A DNA stretch of 64,000 nucleotides, taken from Dankookia rubra. Lineage in GTDB: Bacteria > Pseudomonadota > Alphaproteobacteria > Acetobacterales > Acetobacteraceae. A program made the translations under genes and the position numbers. Of the stretch, positions 47,118-55,849 are shown one piece after another. Every line of letters begins with the position of its first letter. Positions within the stretch are counted from its first letter, which is position 1. The notes below the pieces were generated by a model. It saw only the letters and a list, made by a program, of their open reading frames with translations, did not search any database and was not told where the DNA came from. The stretch covers positions 1 to 64,000 of the forward strand of contig NZ_SMSJ01000017.1 of the NCBI RefSeq assembly GCF_004355005.1. The letters run 5' to 3'.

Positions 47118-48764
47118 TCATCCCTCCGCCACCTCGCCGCCCGCCTGCACCCGGCCGATCGCCCATTGCACGGTGTTGGCGCCCGGCTCGGCGATCAGCA
47201 CGATCTGGCTGGTCCGGCGCGGCTCGCCGCCGCCGAGGTAGAGGCTCTCCTCAACCGCGACCTTGGCGCCCTTCGCGCGCAGCCGCCAGAACTGGTTGGA
47301 TGGCAGCTTCAGCAGCACCGCCTGCTCGTCGATCTGCGGCGTCGCCAGCACCGCGGGGTGCAGGTGGAAGCGCAACAGGAAGCCCGGCACCGGGGCGCCG
47401 GTCTCGGCCATCTCGATGAGGTCCTCGCCGCGCAGGTCGTCGCCGTTGCGGTCGATGTAGAGCCGCCGGCGGTGCTGCGCGCCGAAGGGCTTGCGCCAGC
47501 CGTCATGCACCGCATCCAGCCATTGCGCCCCGTCGGCCTCCTGCCGGTCGCCCTCGACCCGCTCGGGGCGGCGGCCGAGGCCCTCCTCCTTCAGCTCGGA
47601 GCTGTTGGTATCGGCCAGCACCAGGGTCGAATGCGCCGCGGTGGCGCGCAGCGCGTCGCGCCAGTCGGCCTCGGCCGCCGGCGCCGCGCCGCAGTTCACG
47701 ATCAGCCGGTCGCGCCCGACCGACATCTCGAAGCTCAGCGTCCCGGCATGGGCGAAGCGGTCGGCGCCGCGCGGCAGGCCCGTGGTGCTGTCCCGCGCCC
47801 GCAGCGGCGGCGGCGCGCCGGCATCGGCGATGATAAGCGTGCGGCCGGCCTGCAGGCGGTGGAACCCGCTCTCTTCCAGCAGCAGCGGGGCGCGGCCGCG
47901 CGCCTGGCTTTGGGTCAGCACCAGGTCGACGAGGCCCGCCCCGTCCTCCCGCGTCCCGTTGAACTGGGCGAGGCCGCCATCGCCGTGGCGGAACAGCCGC
48001 AGCGCCTGGCCGGCGCGCTCCATCACGGTGGCCAGCAGCGGCGGCGGGTTCAGCCCGGCGCCGTGCAGCAGGTTGCGGATCTCGATCAGGTCCTGCAGCG
48101 CCAGCAGGAGCTGCTGAGGGGAGCGTTCGACATGTCCGCCATCGGGGTGGAACTGGCGCTCGAGTTCGCCCGGCAGGAAGCGGAGCGCCCGGGTCATCCA
48201 GGCCTCCTCCTCCAGCGCCACGGCGGCGGCGATGGCACCCTTCAGCGTCACCAGCGCGCCGCGGTGCATGGCTTCGGCCGGCAGGGTGCCGACCACGCCG
48301 CGGGCATCCTGGGCGAGCCGGACCAGCAGCTTCTTGCGGAACCCGTCCTCGGCGGTGGCCGCCAGGAAGTCCCAGTGGCCGAGCCAGGCGGAAACGCGCG
48401 CGGCGGCGACCTCGGGCGCCTGGGCCAGGGTCTCGGCGGCGCCGCGCGCCAACCAGTCCTCGGCCAGGTCGCGGGCGCGCATGCGGGCGGTGTCGGTGCC
48501 CAGCGCGCGGAGGTCGCGCAGCCAGGCGAAGCCATGCGCCGCAGCGCGCCAGGTAACCGGGCCGGCGGTCTCCTCCCAGCCCTCGCCGCCCGGCTCCAGC
48601 CGGCGGGTGGTGCCCAGCACCTCGAACTCGGCGCGCAGCAGGCGGGCGCCGCGGCCGGCATCGCCGGGCCAGAGGTCGCGGAAGGAGCGGGCCGGCGCAT
48701 CCGGCACCTTCACCGGCTTGAGGCCGGCGATGAAGCGGCGGGTGCCGCGGATCAGCTCACGCAT
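47118..48764 (-). CDS. Heparinase II/III family protein
   Basis: The 548-residue protein follows the bacterial heparinase II/III-like family: an alpha-barrel N-terminal half with WLRDLRALGTD and SAWLGHWDF, the central FHPDGGHVERSPQQLLLALQDL region quoted by its core HPDGGHVERSP, and a beta-rich C-terminal half with LIVNCGAAP and ATAAHSTLVLAD. No signal peptide is seen. Although named after polysaccharide lyases, genes of this kind next to rpe in alphaproteobacteria have no proven substrate. It begins 21 bases after rpe. Confidence 0.88.
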   Translation of the reverse strand: MRELIRGTRRFIAGLKPVKVPDAPARSFRDLWPGDAGRGARLLRAEFEVLGTTRRLEPGGEGWEETAGPVTWRAAAHGFAWLRDLRALGTDTARMRARDLAEDWLARGAAETLAQAPEVAAARVSAWLGHWDFLAATAEDGFRKKLLVRLAQDARGVVGTLPAEAMHRGALVTLKGAIAAAVALEEEAWMTRALRFLPGELERQFHPDGGHVERSPQQLLLALQDLIEIRNLLHGAGLNPPPLLATVMERAGQALRLFRHGDGGLAQFNGTREDGAGLVDLVLTQSQARGRAPLLLEESGFHRLQAGRTLIIADAGAPPPLRARDSTTGLPRGADRFAHAGTLSFEMSVGRDRLIVNCGAAPAAEADWRDALRATAAHSTLVLADTNSSELKEEGLGRRPERVEGDRQEADGAQWLDAVHDGWRKPFGAQHRRRLYIDRNGDDLRGEDLIEMAETGAPVPGFLLRFHLHPAVLATPQIDEQAVLLKLPSNQFWRLRAKGAKVAVEESLYLGGGEPRRTSQIVLIAEPGANTVQWAIGRVQAGGEVAEG

Positions 48765-48785
48765 CGGCCAGACCCGCCGGCCGCA

Positions 48786-49463
48786 TCAGGCCGTTCCCTT
48801 GATGGCGGCAATCGCCTGCGCGTAATCCGGCGCGCCGAAGACCGCGGTGCCGGCGACCAGCACGTCGGCTCCGGCCTCGATGCAGCGCGGCGCGGTCCTG
48901 GCGGTCACGCCCCCATCGACCTGCAGCGCGATCTCCTGCCCGCCCTGGGCGGCATGCGCGTCGATCATCCGCCGCAGGACGGCGATCTTGCCGAGCTGGC
49001 CTTCGAGGAAGGACTGCCCACCGAAGCCCGGATTGACCGACATGACCAGGATCAGGTCGCAGAGCTCGAGCACGTTCTCGATCGAGGCCACCGGCGTCGC
49101 CGGGTTCAGCACCACGCCGGACTTCTTTCCCAGGGACCGGATGGTCTGCAGCGTGCGGTGCAGGTGCGGCCCGGCTTCGGGATGCACGCTGATCAGGTCG
49201 GCGCCGGCCTCGGCGAAGGCCTGCAGGTAGGGGTCGGCCGGGGCGATCATCAGGTGGACGTCGAAGGGGATCGTGGCGTGCCTGCGCAGCGCCTTCACGA
49301 TCACCGGGCCGAAGCTGATGTTCGGCACGAAATGCCCGTCCATGATGTCGAGATGCAGCCAATCGGCGCCGGCGGCGGCGACGGCGCGTGTCTCCTCACC
49401 CAGCCGGGAGAAATCGGCGGCGAGCAGCGACGGGGCGACTCGGACAGGACGTGTCGGCATCAT
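48786..49463 (-). CDS. rpe: Ribulose-phosphate 3-epimerase
   Basis: The 225-residue TIM barrel interconverts ribulose-5-phosphate and xylulose-5-phosphate. Visible parts are APSLLAADFSRLGEE, the metal and catalytic residues in LHLDIMDGHFVPN and VHLMIAPADPY, MSVNPGFGGQSF, and QVDGGVTARTAP with the catalytic Asp. Two ATG codons in tandem (49463, 49460) can start it. It is upstream of the heparinase-like gene on the same strand. Confidence 0.97.
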   Translation of the reverse strand: MMPTRPVRVAPSLLAADFSRLGEETRAVAAAGADWLHLDIMDGHFVPNISFGPVIVKALRRHATIPFDVHLMIAPADPYLQAFAEAGADLISVHPEAGPHLHRTLQTIRSLGKKSGVVLNPATPVASIENVLELCDLILVMSVNPGFGGQSFLEGQLGKIAVLRRMIDAHAAQGGQEIALQVDGGVTARTAPRCIEAGADVLVAGTAVFGAPDYAQAIAAIKGTA

Positions 49464-49546
49464 GCAAGGTTCTAGCGGCCGGGCCGGAAGCGGGGCAAGG
49501 CGGCGCGGGCCGGCAATGACGCGGCGGTGATGCCGGAAGCGTGAGG

Positions 49547-50278
49547 TCAGAAGAACGAAGGATGCACCGCGCGGATGCGGTCGAGCTCGGCGAAGGTATG
49601 CGAGAGGTGCAGCCGCAGCTCCCGCTCCGCCGCCTCCGGCGCGCGGGCGATGATCGCCTCGGCCACCGCCCCGTGCTCGGCGATGATCCGCTCGGCCTTG
49701 CCAGGGGCCGGCAGGTGCATCCGCCGGAGCCGGTCGAGATGGCCGCTGCGGCTGCGGATCAGCTCGCGCAGGCCGGGCACGCCGGCCGCCGCGTGGAGCA
49801 GGCTGTGGAAGGCCTCGTCCGCCGTCGCCAGCCCCTCCTGGTCGCCCTGGGCATGCAGCTCGGCCATGCGGGCGATCTCGCCGCGCAGCCCCGCCGCCAG
49901 GGCCGGGGTCGGGGCCGCCGCCAGGCGGCGGACGATCTCCACCTCGATTGAGAGGCGGAGGAAGCTCGCCTCCCGCGCGCTGGCCAGGTCGATCCGCGCC
50001 ACCCGCGTCGCCGAATGCGGGACGACGTCGATCAGTCCTTCCTCCTGCAGCCGGATCAGCGCTTCCCGCACCGGGGTCTGGCTGACTCCGAGCCGGGCCG
50101 CGAGCTCGGCGCGGGACAGGATGGTGCCGGGCGGCAAGGCCAGGGTGATGACCGCCTGCCGCAGCTGGCCATAGGCGATCTCGGCGGCCGACCGGCGCGG
50201 CCCGAGCGGCGCCAGGGCGGCGAGGCCGGCAGGATCGGCAGGGTCGAGAACGGAATCGGGCGGCGGCATGGGCCCCAT
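49547..50278 (-). CDS. GntR family regulator, FCD (FadR-like) subgroup
   Basis: The 243-residue regulator has a winged helix-turn-helix (AEIAYGQLRQAVITLALPPG, then SRAELAARLGVSQTPVREAL) and an all-helical FCD effector domain with metal-ligand-like Asp and His positions (ADEAFHSLLHAAAG, LHLSHTFAELDRI). FCD regulators typically sense organic acids. It is divergent from the five-gene sugar-acid operon and is the likely controller. ATGs at 50329 and 50269 are alternatives; 50278 leaves the candidate operator outside the gene. Confidence 0.9.
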   Translation of the reverse strand: MGPMPPPDSVLDPADPAGLAALAPLGPRRSAAEIAYGQLRQAVITLALPPGTILSRAELAARLGVSQTPVREALIRLQEEGLIDVVPHSATRVARIDLASAREASFLRLSIEVEIVRRLAAAPTPALAAGLRGEIARMAELHAQGDQEGLATADEAFHSLLHAAAGVPGLRELIRSRSGHLDRLRRMHLPAPGKAERIIAEHGAVAEAIIARAPEAAERELRLHLSHTFAELDRIRAVHPSFF

Positions 50279-50327
50279 CGGTAACAGGCGGGGTGGGGCT
50301 AAGCCAATATCTTGGCAAGCCTCCCGC

Positions 50328-50343
50328 ATCTGATATATGGGAT
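50328..50343. promoter_or_regulatory. Candidate GntR operator in the divergent region
   Basis: The 16-base sequence ATCTGATATATGGGAT is palindromic at 12 of 16 positions (ATC..ATATAT..GAT). It lies 50 bases upstream of the chosen GntR start and 47 bases upstream of tctC, in the only AT-rich part of the gap. Position and symmetry suggest an operator; binding is not shown. Confidence 0.4.
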
Positions 50344-50390
50344 CGCAGAACCAAACAGCGCCGCCCGCCGGCGGCAGGAGGAAACCAGGA

Positions 50391-51359
50391 ATGTCCCGCG
50401 TGACGCGTCGCTTCGCCGCTGCCGCCCTGCTGTCCCTCGCCGCGCTGCCCGCCATGGCCCAGGCGCCCTGGCCGAACCAGCCGATCCGGCTGATCGTCCC
50501 CTTCTCGGCCGGCGTCTCCGACACCATCGCCCGGCTCGTCAGCACGGAGATGAGCAAGTCGATCGGCCAGCCGATCGTGGTCGAGAACCGCGCCGGCGCC
50601 GGCGGCAATATCGGCTCGGAGGCCTGCGCGCGGGCGACGCCGGACGGCCACACCTTCTGCCTCGGCACGATCAGCAGCCACGCCATCAACCCGGCGATCT
50701 ACCCGAAGATGCCCTACGACGTGGCGCGCGACTTCGCCCCGGTGACGCAACTGGCCTCGCAGCCGAATGCGCTGGCGGTGTCGAACGACTTCCCGGCGAA
50801 GGACATCCCCGGCCTGGTGGCCTTCCTCAAGAAGAAGCCGGGCGACACGCCCTTCGGCACCTCGGGCGTCGGCACCTCCACCCACCTGGCGGGCACACTC
50901 TTCATGCAGCTGACCGGCACGGTGATCGAGCACGTGCCCTATCGCGGCAGCGGCCAGATCACCACGGCGATGCTGACCGGCGAGCTGCCGATGACCTTCG
51001 ACAACCTGTCCTCGGTCCTGCCCTTCGCCCGCGACGGCAAGCTGCGCATCCTCGGCGTCGGCAGCCTGCAGCGCAGCCCGGCGGCGCCCGAGATCCCGGC
51101 CGTGGCGGACAGCGTCCCGGGCTTCGAGAGCCTGTCCTGGCACGGCTTCTTCGCCCCGGCCAAGGTGCCGCCGGCGATCGTCGCCCGGCTGCACGACGAA
51201 GCCGTGGCGGCGCTGAAGTCGCCGATGGTGGCGCAGCGCTTCCAGGAGCTCGGCATCACCCCCGTGGGCAATACCCAGGCGGAGTTCGGCGCCTTCGTCG
51301 CGGCCGAGAGCGCCCGCTGGGGCGAGGTCGCCCGCCGCGCCCATATCCGCCTGGACTGA
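50391..51359 (+). CDS. Tripartite tricarboxylate (TctC/Bug) solute-binding protein 1
   Basis: The 322-residue periplasmic protein has a signal peptide (MSRVTRRFAAAALLSLAALP, cleaved after AMAQA) and the Bug pattern: WPNQPIRLIVPFSAGVSDTIAR, quoted by its core IRLIVPFSAG, VVENRAGAGGNIG, ATPDGHTF, SGVGTSTHLAG and PYRGSGQ. Bug proteins bind carboxylated compounds. GGAGG precedes the ATG. It opens the operon, with 4 bases to the dehydrogenase gene. No TctA or TctB gene is in the window. Confidence 0.92.
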   Translation: MSRVTRRFAAAALLSLAALPAMAQAPWPNQPIRLIVPFSAGVSDTIARLVSTEMSKSIGQPIVVENRAGAGGNIGSEACARATPDGHTFCLGTISSHAINPAIYPKMPYDVARDFAPVTQLASQPNALAVSNDFPAKDIPGLVAFLKKKPGDTPFGTSGVGTSTHLAGTLFMQLTGTVIEHVPYRGSGQITTAMLTGELPMTFDNLSSVLPFARDGKLRILGVGSLQRSPAAPEIPAVADSVPGFESLSWHGFFAPAKVPPAIVARLHDEAVAALKSPMVAQRFQELGITPVGNTQAEFGAFVAAESARWGEVARRAHIRLD

Positions 51360-51363
51360 GCCC

Positions 51364-52332
51364 ATGGCCGCGAAGCCCCGCATCCTGGTGGCGCGCCGCG
51401 TGCCGGATGCCGTCGCCGCCCGCGCCGCCCGCGACTTCGACACGTTGCTGGCCGGGCATGACATGAACACCGCCGAAGCGGTCGCCGCGGCGCGGGAGCA
51501 TGGCGCGCAGGGCATCCTGACCGGGCCGAAGGTCAGGCTCGGCGCCGCCGAGCTGCCGGGGCTGCCGCCGGGACTGCGGATCATCGCCAATCCTTCCGCC
51601 GGCACCGACCACATGGATGTCGCCGCGGCGGTGGCGCATGGGCTGGTGGTGACCAATACGCCCGACGTGCTGACCGACTGCACGGCCGACCTGGCGATGC
51701 TGCTGATCCTCGGCGCCTGCCGCCGCGCCTCCGAATACGACCGGATCATGCGGGCGGGCTGGACCGAGCGCTACGGCATGCCGGACCTGCTGGGCCTGCG
51801 CCCGAGCGGACGGACGCTCGGGATCGTCGGCATGGGCCGGATCGGCCGCGCCGTGGCGCAGCGTGCCCGCGGCTTCGACATGCGCGTGCTCTACCACAAC
51901 CGCACGCGGCTGCCGCCGGCGCTGGAAGCGGGAGCGGAATATGCCGGCAGCCTCGGGGCGCTGCTGCCGCGCTGCGACATCGTCTCGCTGCACCTGCCCG
52001 GCGCCGCCGGCGCCGAGGGCATGATGGACCGCGCCGCTTTTGCCCGCATGAAGCCGGGAGCCATCTTCGTCAACACCGCCCGCGGCAGCCTGGTGGAGGA
52101 GGATGCGCTGGTCGAGGCGCTTCAATCCGGGCACCTCTTCGCCGCCGGCCTCGACGTCTACCGGAAGGAGCCCGGCGGCGACCCGCGTCTGGCGGCGCTG
52201 CCCAACGTCTTCCTCACCCCGCATGTCGCCAGCGCCACCGTCGAGACGCGGAACGCGATGGGCATGCTGGCCCTTGACAACATCGCCGCGGTGCTGGCCG
52301 GAAGGCCGGCGCTCACCCCCGTCACGCTGTAA
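51364..52332 (+). CDS. D-isomer 2-hydroxyacid dehydrogenase
   Basis: The 322-residue NAD(P)-dependent enzyme has the Rossmann motif GIVGMGRIGRAVA, the catalytic Arg in NTARGSLVEEDAL, Glu in LDVYRKEPG and His in LTPHVASAT, all in family order. It resembles glyoxylate/hydroxypyruvate reductases. In this operon it could reduce glycolaldehyde-derived glyoxylate or act on a 2-keto sugar-acid intermediate; which is not decided. It lies between tctC1 and the dehydratase with short gaps. Confidence 0.93.
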   Translation: MAAKPRILVARRVPDAVAARAARDFDTLLAGHDMNTAEAVAAAREHGAQGILTGPKVRLGAAELPGLPPGLRIIANPSAGTDHMDVAAAVAHGLVVTNTPDVLTDCTADLAMLLILGACRRASEYDRIMRAGWTERYGMPDLLGLRPSGRTLGIVGMGRIGRAVAQRARGFDMRVLYHNRTRLPPALEAGAEYAGSLGALLPRCDIVSLHLPGAAGAEGMMDRAAFARMKPGAIFVNTARGSLVEEDALVEALQSGHLFAAGLDVYRKEPGGDPRLAALPNVFLTPHVASATVETRNAMGMLALDNIAAVLAGRPALTPVTL

Positions 52333-52350
52333 TCACAAGAGGGATCGTCC

Positions 52351-54096
52351 ATGACCCAGATGCCGCCCCGCAAGCAGGCCGCGGACCTGCGCTCCGCCCG
52401 CTGGTTCGGCCCGGCCGACCTGCGCAGCTTCGGCCATCGCAGCCGCGCCATGCAGATGGGCTATTCGCCGGAGGAATGGACCGGCAAGCCGGTCATCGCC
52501 ATCGTCAATACCTGGTCCGACCTGAACCCCTGCCACACCCACCTGCGCCAGCGGGCCGAGGATGTGAAGCGCGGCATCCTGATGGCCGGCGGCTTCCCGG
52601 TCGAGCTGCCGGCGATCTCGGTCAGCGAGAGCTTCGTCAAGCCGACCACGATGATGTACCGCAACATGCTGGCGATGGAGACGGAGGAGCTGCTGCGCTC
52701 CCACCCCGTCGACGGCGCGGTGCTGATGGGCGGCTGCGACAAGACGACGCCGGGCCTGCTGCTCGGCGCGACCAGCATGAACATCCCGGCGATCTTCGTG
52801 CCCGCCGGGCCGATGCTGCGCGGCAATTGGGGCGGCAAGACGCTGGGCTCCGGCTCGGATAGCTGGAAGTACTGGGACGAGCTGCGCGCGGGCAAGATCA
52901 CGCAGCAGGACTGGCTGGGTGTGGAAGCCGGCATCGCCCGCAGCCACGGCACCTGCATGACCATGGGCACCGCCAGCACGATGACGGCGATCGCCGAGGC
53001 CGTGGGCATGGTGCTGCCCGGCGGCTCCTCGGTCCCCGCCGCCGATGCCGGGCATATCCGGCTCTGCTCGGAAAGCGGCCGCCGGATCGTCGAGATGGTG
53101 TGGGAGGACCTGACGCCGCAGCGGATCCAGACCCGCCCGGCCTTCGAGAATGCCATCGCCGTCGCCATGGCGATGGGCTGCTCGACCAACGCCATCATCC
53201 ACCTGATCGCCATGGCGCGCCGCGCCGGGCAGGATATCGGGCTCGAGGATTTCGAGCGCTACAGCCGCCGCGTCCCCGTCATCGGCAACGTCCGCCCGTC
53301 GGGCGACAAGTACCTGATGGAGGACTTCTTCTACGCCGGCGGCATCCGCGCACTGATGGGCAACATCACCGAGCACCTGCATCTCGATTGCGTCACCGTC
53401 ACCGGCAAGACGCTCGGCGAGAACATCGAGGGCGCCCGCGTCTACAACGACGACGTCATCCGCAGCACGGCGAACCCGATCTACGGCGAGGGGTCGCTGG
53501 CGGTGCTGAAGGGCAACCTGGCGCCCGGTGGCTGCGTCATCAAGCCGGCGGCGATGGACCAGAAATTCCTGAAGCACAGCGGCCCGGCCGTGGTCTTCGA
53601 TGACTATCCCTCGATGAAGAAGGCGGTGGACGACGAGAGCTACGACTTCACCCCGGACAGCGTGCTGGTGCTGCGCAACGCGGGGCCGCAGGGCGGCCCG
53701 GGCATGCCGGAATGGGGCATGCTGCCAATGCCGAAGAAGCTGCTGAAGATGGGCCTGCGCGACATGCTGCGGCTCTCGGATGCGCGGATGTCCGGCACCT
53801 CCTACGGCGCCTGCGTGCTGCACGTGGCGCCCGAGAGCTACATCGGCGGGCCGCTGGCCCTGCTGCGGACCGGCGACATCGTCACCCTCGATGTCGATGC
53901 GCGCTCGATCCGCATGGAGGTCCAGGACGAGGAGCTGGCCCGCCGTCGCGCCGAATGGGTGCCGCCGCCGCCGCGCTTCGAGCGCGGCTATGGCTGGGCC
54001 TTCACCAAGCATATTGAGCAGGCCGACCAGGGCTGCGACTTCGACTTCCTGCGCACCGATTTCGGCGCGCCCGTCCCCGAGCCGGTGATCTACTGA
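52351..54096 (+). CDS. IlvD/Edd family sugar-acid dehydratase
   Basis: The 581-residue Fe-S enzyme has cluster Cys61 (NPCHTH), Cys129 (GGCDKTTPG, followed by Lys131) and Cys202 (HGTCMTMG). Spacings of 68 and 73 residues agree, as I recall them, with rhizobial L-arabinonate dehydratase, a [2Fe-2S] member acting on L-arabinonate, D-fuconate and D-xylonate. It dehydrates a sugar acid to a 2-keto-3-deoxy acid. Context with TctC proteins and an RraA-like aldolase supports this over the IlvD branched-chain role. The next gene starts 1 base after its stop. Confidence 0.92.
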   Translation: MTQMPPRKQAADLRSARWFGPADLRSFGHRSRAMQMGYSPEEWTGKPVIAIVNTWSDLNPCHTHLRQRAEDVKRGILMAGGFPVELPAISVSESFVKPTTMMYRNMLAMETEELLRSHPVDGAVLMGGCDKTTPGLLLGATSMNIPAIFVPAGPMLRGNWGGKTLGSGSDSWKYWDELRAGKITQQDWLGVEAGIARSHGTCMTMGTASTMTAIAEAVGMVLPGGSSVPAADAGHIRLCSESGRRIVEMVWEDLTPQRIQTRPAFENAIAVAMAMGCSTNAIIHLIAMARRAGQDIGLEDFERYSRRVPVIGNVRPSGDKYLMEDFFYAGGIRALMGNITEHLHLDCVTVTGKTLGENIEGARVYNDDVIRSTANPIYGEGSLAVLKGNLAPGGCVIKPAAMDQKFLKHSGPAVVFDDYPSMKKAVDDESYDFTPDSVLVLRNAGPQGGPGMPEWGMLPMPKKLLKMGLRDMLRLSDARMSGTSYGACVLHVAPESYIGGPLALLRTGDIVTLDVDARSIRMEVQDEELARRRAEWVPPPPRFERGYGWAFTKHIEQADQGCDFDFLRTDFGAPVPEPVIY

Positions 54097-54097
54097 C

Positions 54098-54814
54098 ATG
54101 ACCCTTTCCGCCGAAACCCGCGCCAAGCTGATCCGGGTCAGCACCGCCACCCTTGCCACCGCGCTCTACAAGCGCGGCCTGCGCGGCCAGATGATCCAGG
54201 GCGCCCTGCCCCTGCACAGGCCGACCGAGAGCATGGTCGGCGAGGCCTACACGGTCCGCTACATCCCGGCGCGGGAGGACCTGAACACCCTCGCCGTCTT
54301 CCGTGACCCCGCGCATCCGCAGCGCGTGGCGGTCGAGGAATGCCCGGCCGGCGCCGTGCTGGTCTTCGACAGCCGCAAGGACGCCCGCGCGGCGTCCGCC
54401 GGCGCGATCCTTGTCGGGCGCCTCAAGATGCGCGGCGTCGCCGGCGTGGTGACCGATGGCGGCTTCCGCGACAGCGCGGAGATCGCCGCCCTCGGCATCC
54501 CCGCCTTCCACACGCGCCCCTCGGCGCCCACCAACCTGACGCTGAACCAGGCGATCGGCATCAACGAGCCGATCGCCTGCGGCGACGCGCCGGTCTTCCC
54601 GGGCGACGTGCTGGTCGGCGATTGCGACGGCGTCATCGTCATCCCCGCCGCACTCGCCGACGAGATCGCGGCGGAAGCGACCGAGATGACGGCCTACGAG
54701 GATTTCGTCGCGGAGAAAGTGGCCGAGGGCCGCAGCATCCGCGGCCTCTATCCGGCCACCGACGAGCGCAATCTGGTCGAGTTCGCCGAATGGCGGAAAG
54801 CCAAGGGCCGCTGA
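54098..54814 (+). CDS. RraA family protein, probable aldolase
   Basis: The 238-residue protein follows the RraA/4-hydroxy-4-methyl-2-oxoglutarate aldolase family: ATALYKRGLRGQMIQG, AYTVRYIPARED, the metal-site region FDSRKDARAASAGAILVGRLKMRGVAGVVTDGGFRD, quoted by its core GVVTDGGFRD, and VFPGDVLVGDCDGVIVIP. Members cleave 2-keto acids to pyruvate. Beside a sugar-acid dehydratase it could split a 2-keto-3-deoxy acid; the RNase E inhibitor role is known only for certain members. It is tightly coupled to the dehydratase gene. Confidence 0.87.
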   Translation: MTLSAETRAKLIRVSTATLATALYKRGLRGQMIQGALPLHRPTESMVGEAYTVRYIPAREDLNTLAVFRDPAHPQRVAVEECPAGAVLVFDSRKDARAASAGAILVGRLKMRGVAGVVTDGGFRDSAEIAALGIPAFHTRPSAPTNLTLNQAIGINEPIACGDAPVFPGDVLVGDCDGVIVIPAALADEIAAEATEMTAYEDFVAEKVAEGRSIRGLYPATDERNLVEFAEWRKAKGR

Positions 54815-54840
54815 GGCAAGGCCGCCGGGAGGAAGCAACC

Positions 54841-55815
54841 ATGCACCGTCGCACCCTGCTGGGGGCCAGCGGCCTCCTCGCCATGCCTGCGCTCCGCGCG
54901 CGGGCACAGGCGGATTGGCCGGACAAGCCCGTCACCATCATCGTGCCCTTTGCCGCAGGATCGTCGTCCGACATCATCGGCCGGTCGATCGCGCAATACC
55001 TGCAGCAAACGACGGGCAAGCCCTTCGTCGTCGAGAACCGGCCGGGCGCGACGGGCGAGGTCGGCGCGCGGCAGGTGATCCGCTCGGCGCCCGACGGCGC
55101 GACGCTGATGCATGCGCCGATCAGCACCTGGGCGATCAACGTCGCGCTGCGGCCGAACCTCGGCTACGACCCGGTGGCGCAGCTGACCCGCATCACCCAA
55201 ACCGTACGGACGCCGAACATCCTGGTTGTCAACCCGCAGGCGGTGCCGGTGGATGACCTGCCCGGGCTGGTCGCCTGGCTGAAGAAGAATGCCAGGACCG
55301 CGGCCTATCCGAGCAGCGGCGTCGGCTCCTCCGACCACCTGACCGGCGAGATGTTCAAGCTGGCGACCGGCACGGACATGGCCCATGTGCCCTATTCCGG
55401 CGGCGGTCCGGCGATGACCAGCCTTATCGCCGGCACCACGCAGGTCTCCTTCCAGAACCTCGGCGCGGTCATCCCACATATCCGCGACGGGCGGCTGAAG
55501 GCGATCCTGACCACTGCCGAGGCGCGCAGCCCGGTGCTGCCGGACGTCCCGACCGCGACCGAGGCCGGGCTGAAGGAGTTCGTGGTCTATTCCTGGCAGG
55601 GCTTCGGCGGTCCGCCCGGCATGGCACCGGCGCTGCTGCAGCGCGTCCATGCCGCGGCGGTCGAGGCGCTGCGCAGCCCGCAGGTGGCGCCGCGGCTGAC
55701 CGATCTCGGCTTCGACATCGTCGCCAACAGCCCGGCCGAATTCGCCGCCTTCCAGCAGAAGGAGATCGCCCGCTGGACCCAGGTGGTGAAGGCCGGGAAC
55801 ATCACCCCGGATTAA
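54841..55815 (+). CDS. Tripartite tricarboxylate (TctC/Bug) solute-binding protein 2
   Basis: The 324-residue protein starts MHRRTLLGASGLLAMPALRA, a Tat-like leader, and has VTIIVPFAAGSSSDIIGR, VVENRPGATGEVGA, APDGATLMHA-type and PSSGVGSSDHLTG segments of the Bug family. It is clearly different from tctC1 and uses another export style, so it may bind a different ligand. GGAGG lies before the ATG. It closes the operon 26 bases after rraA. Confidence 0.92.
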   Translation: MHRRTLLGASGLLAMPALRARAQADWPDKPVTIIVPFAAGSSSDIIGRSIAQYLQQTTGKPFVVENRPGATGEVGARQVIRSAPDGATLMHAPISTWAINVALRPNLGYDPVAQLTRITQTVRTPNILVVNPQAVPVDDLPGLVAWLKKNARTAAYPSSGVGSSDHLTGEMFKLATGTDMAHVPYSGGGPAMTSLIAGTTQVSFQNLGAVIPHIRDGRLKAILTTAEARSPVLPDVPTATEAGLKEFVVYSWQGFGGPPGMAPALLQRVHAAAVEALRSPQVAPRLTDLGFDIVANSPAEFAAFQQKEIARWTQVVKAGNITPD

Positions 55816-55849
55816 GGTCGGTGGCCGGCTTCGCGCCGGCCATCGCGGC

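Noticed and set aside
46212-49475. A 1087-codon plus-strand frame across a glycosyltransferase, a tandem repeat, heparinase-like gene and rpe.
   Set aside because: It covers parts of three confirmed genes in wrong frames, with no recognisable protein features.
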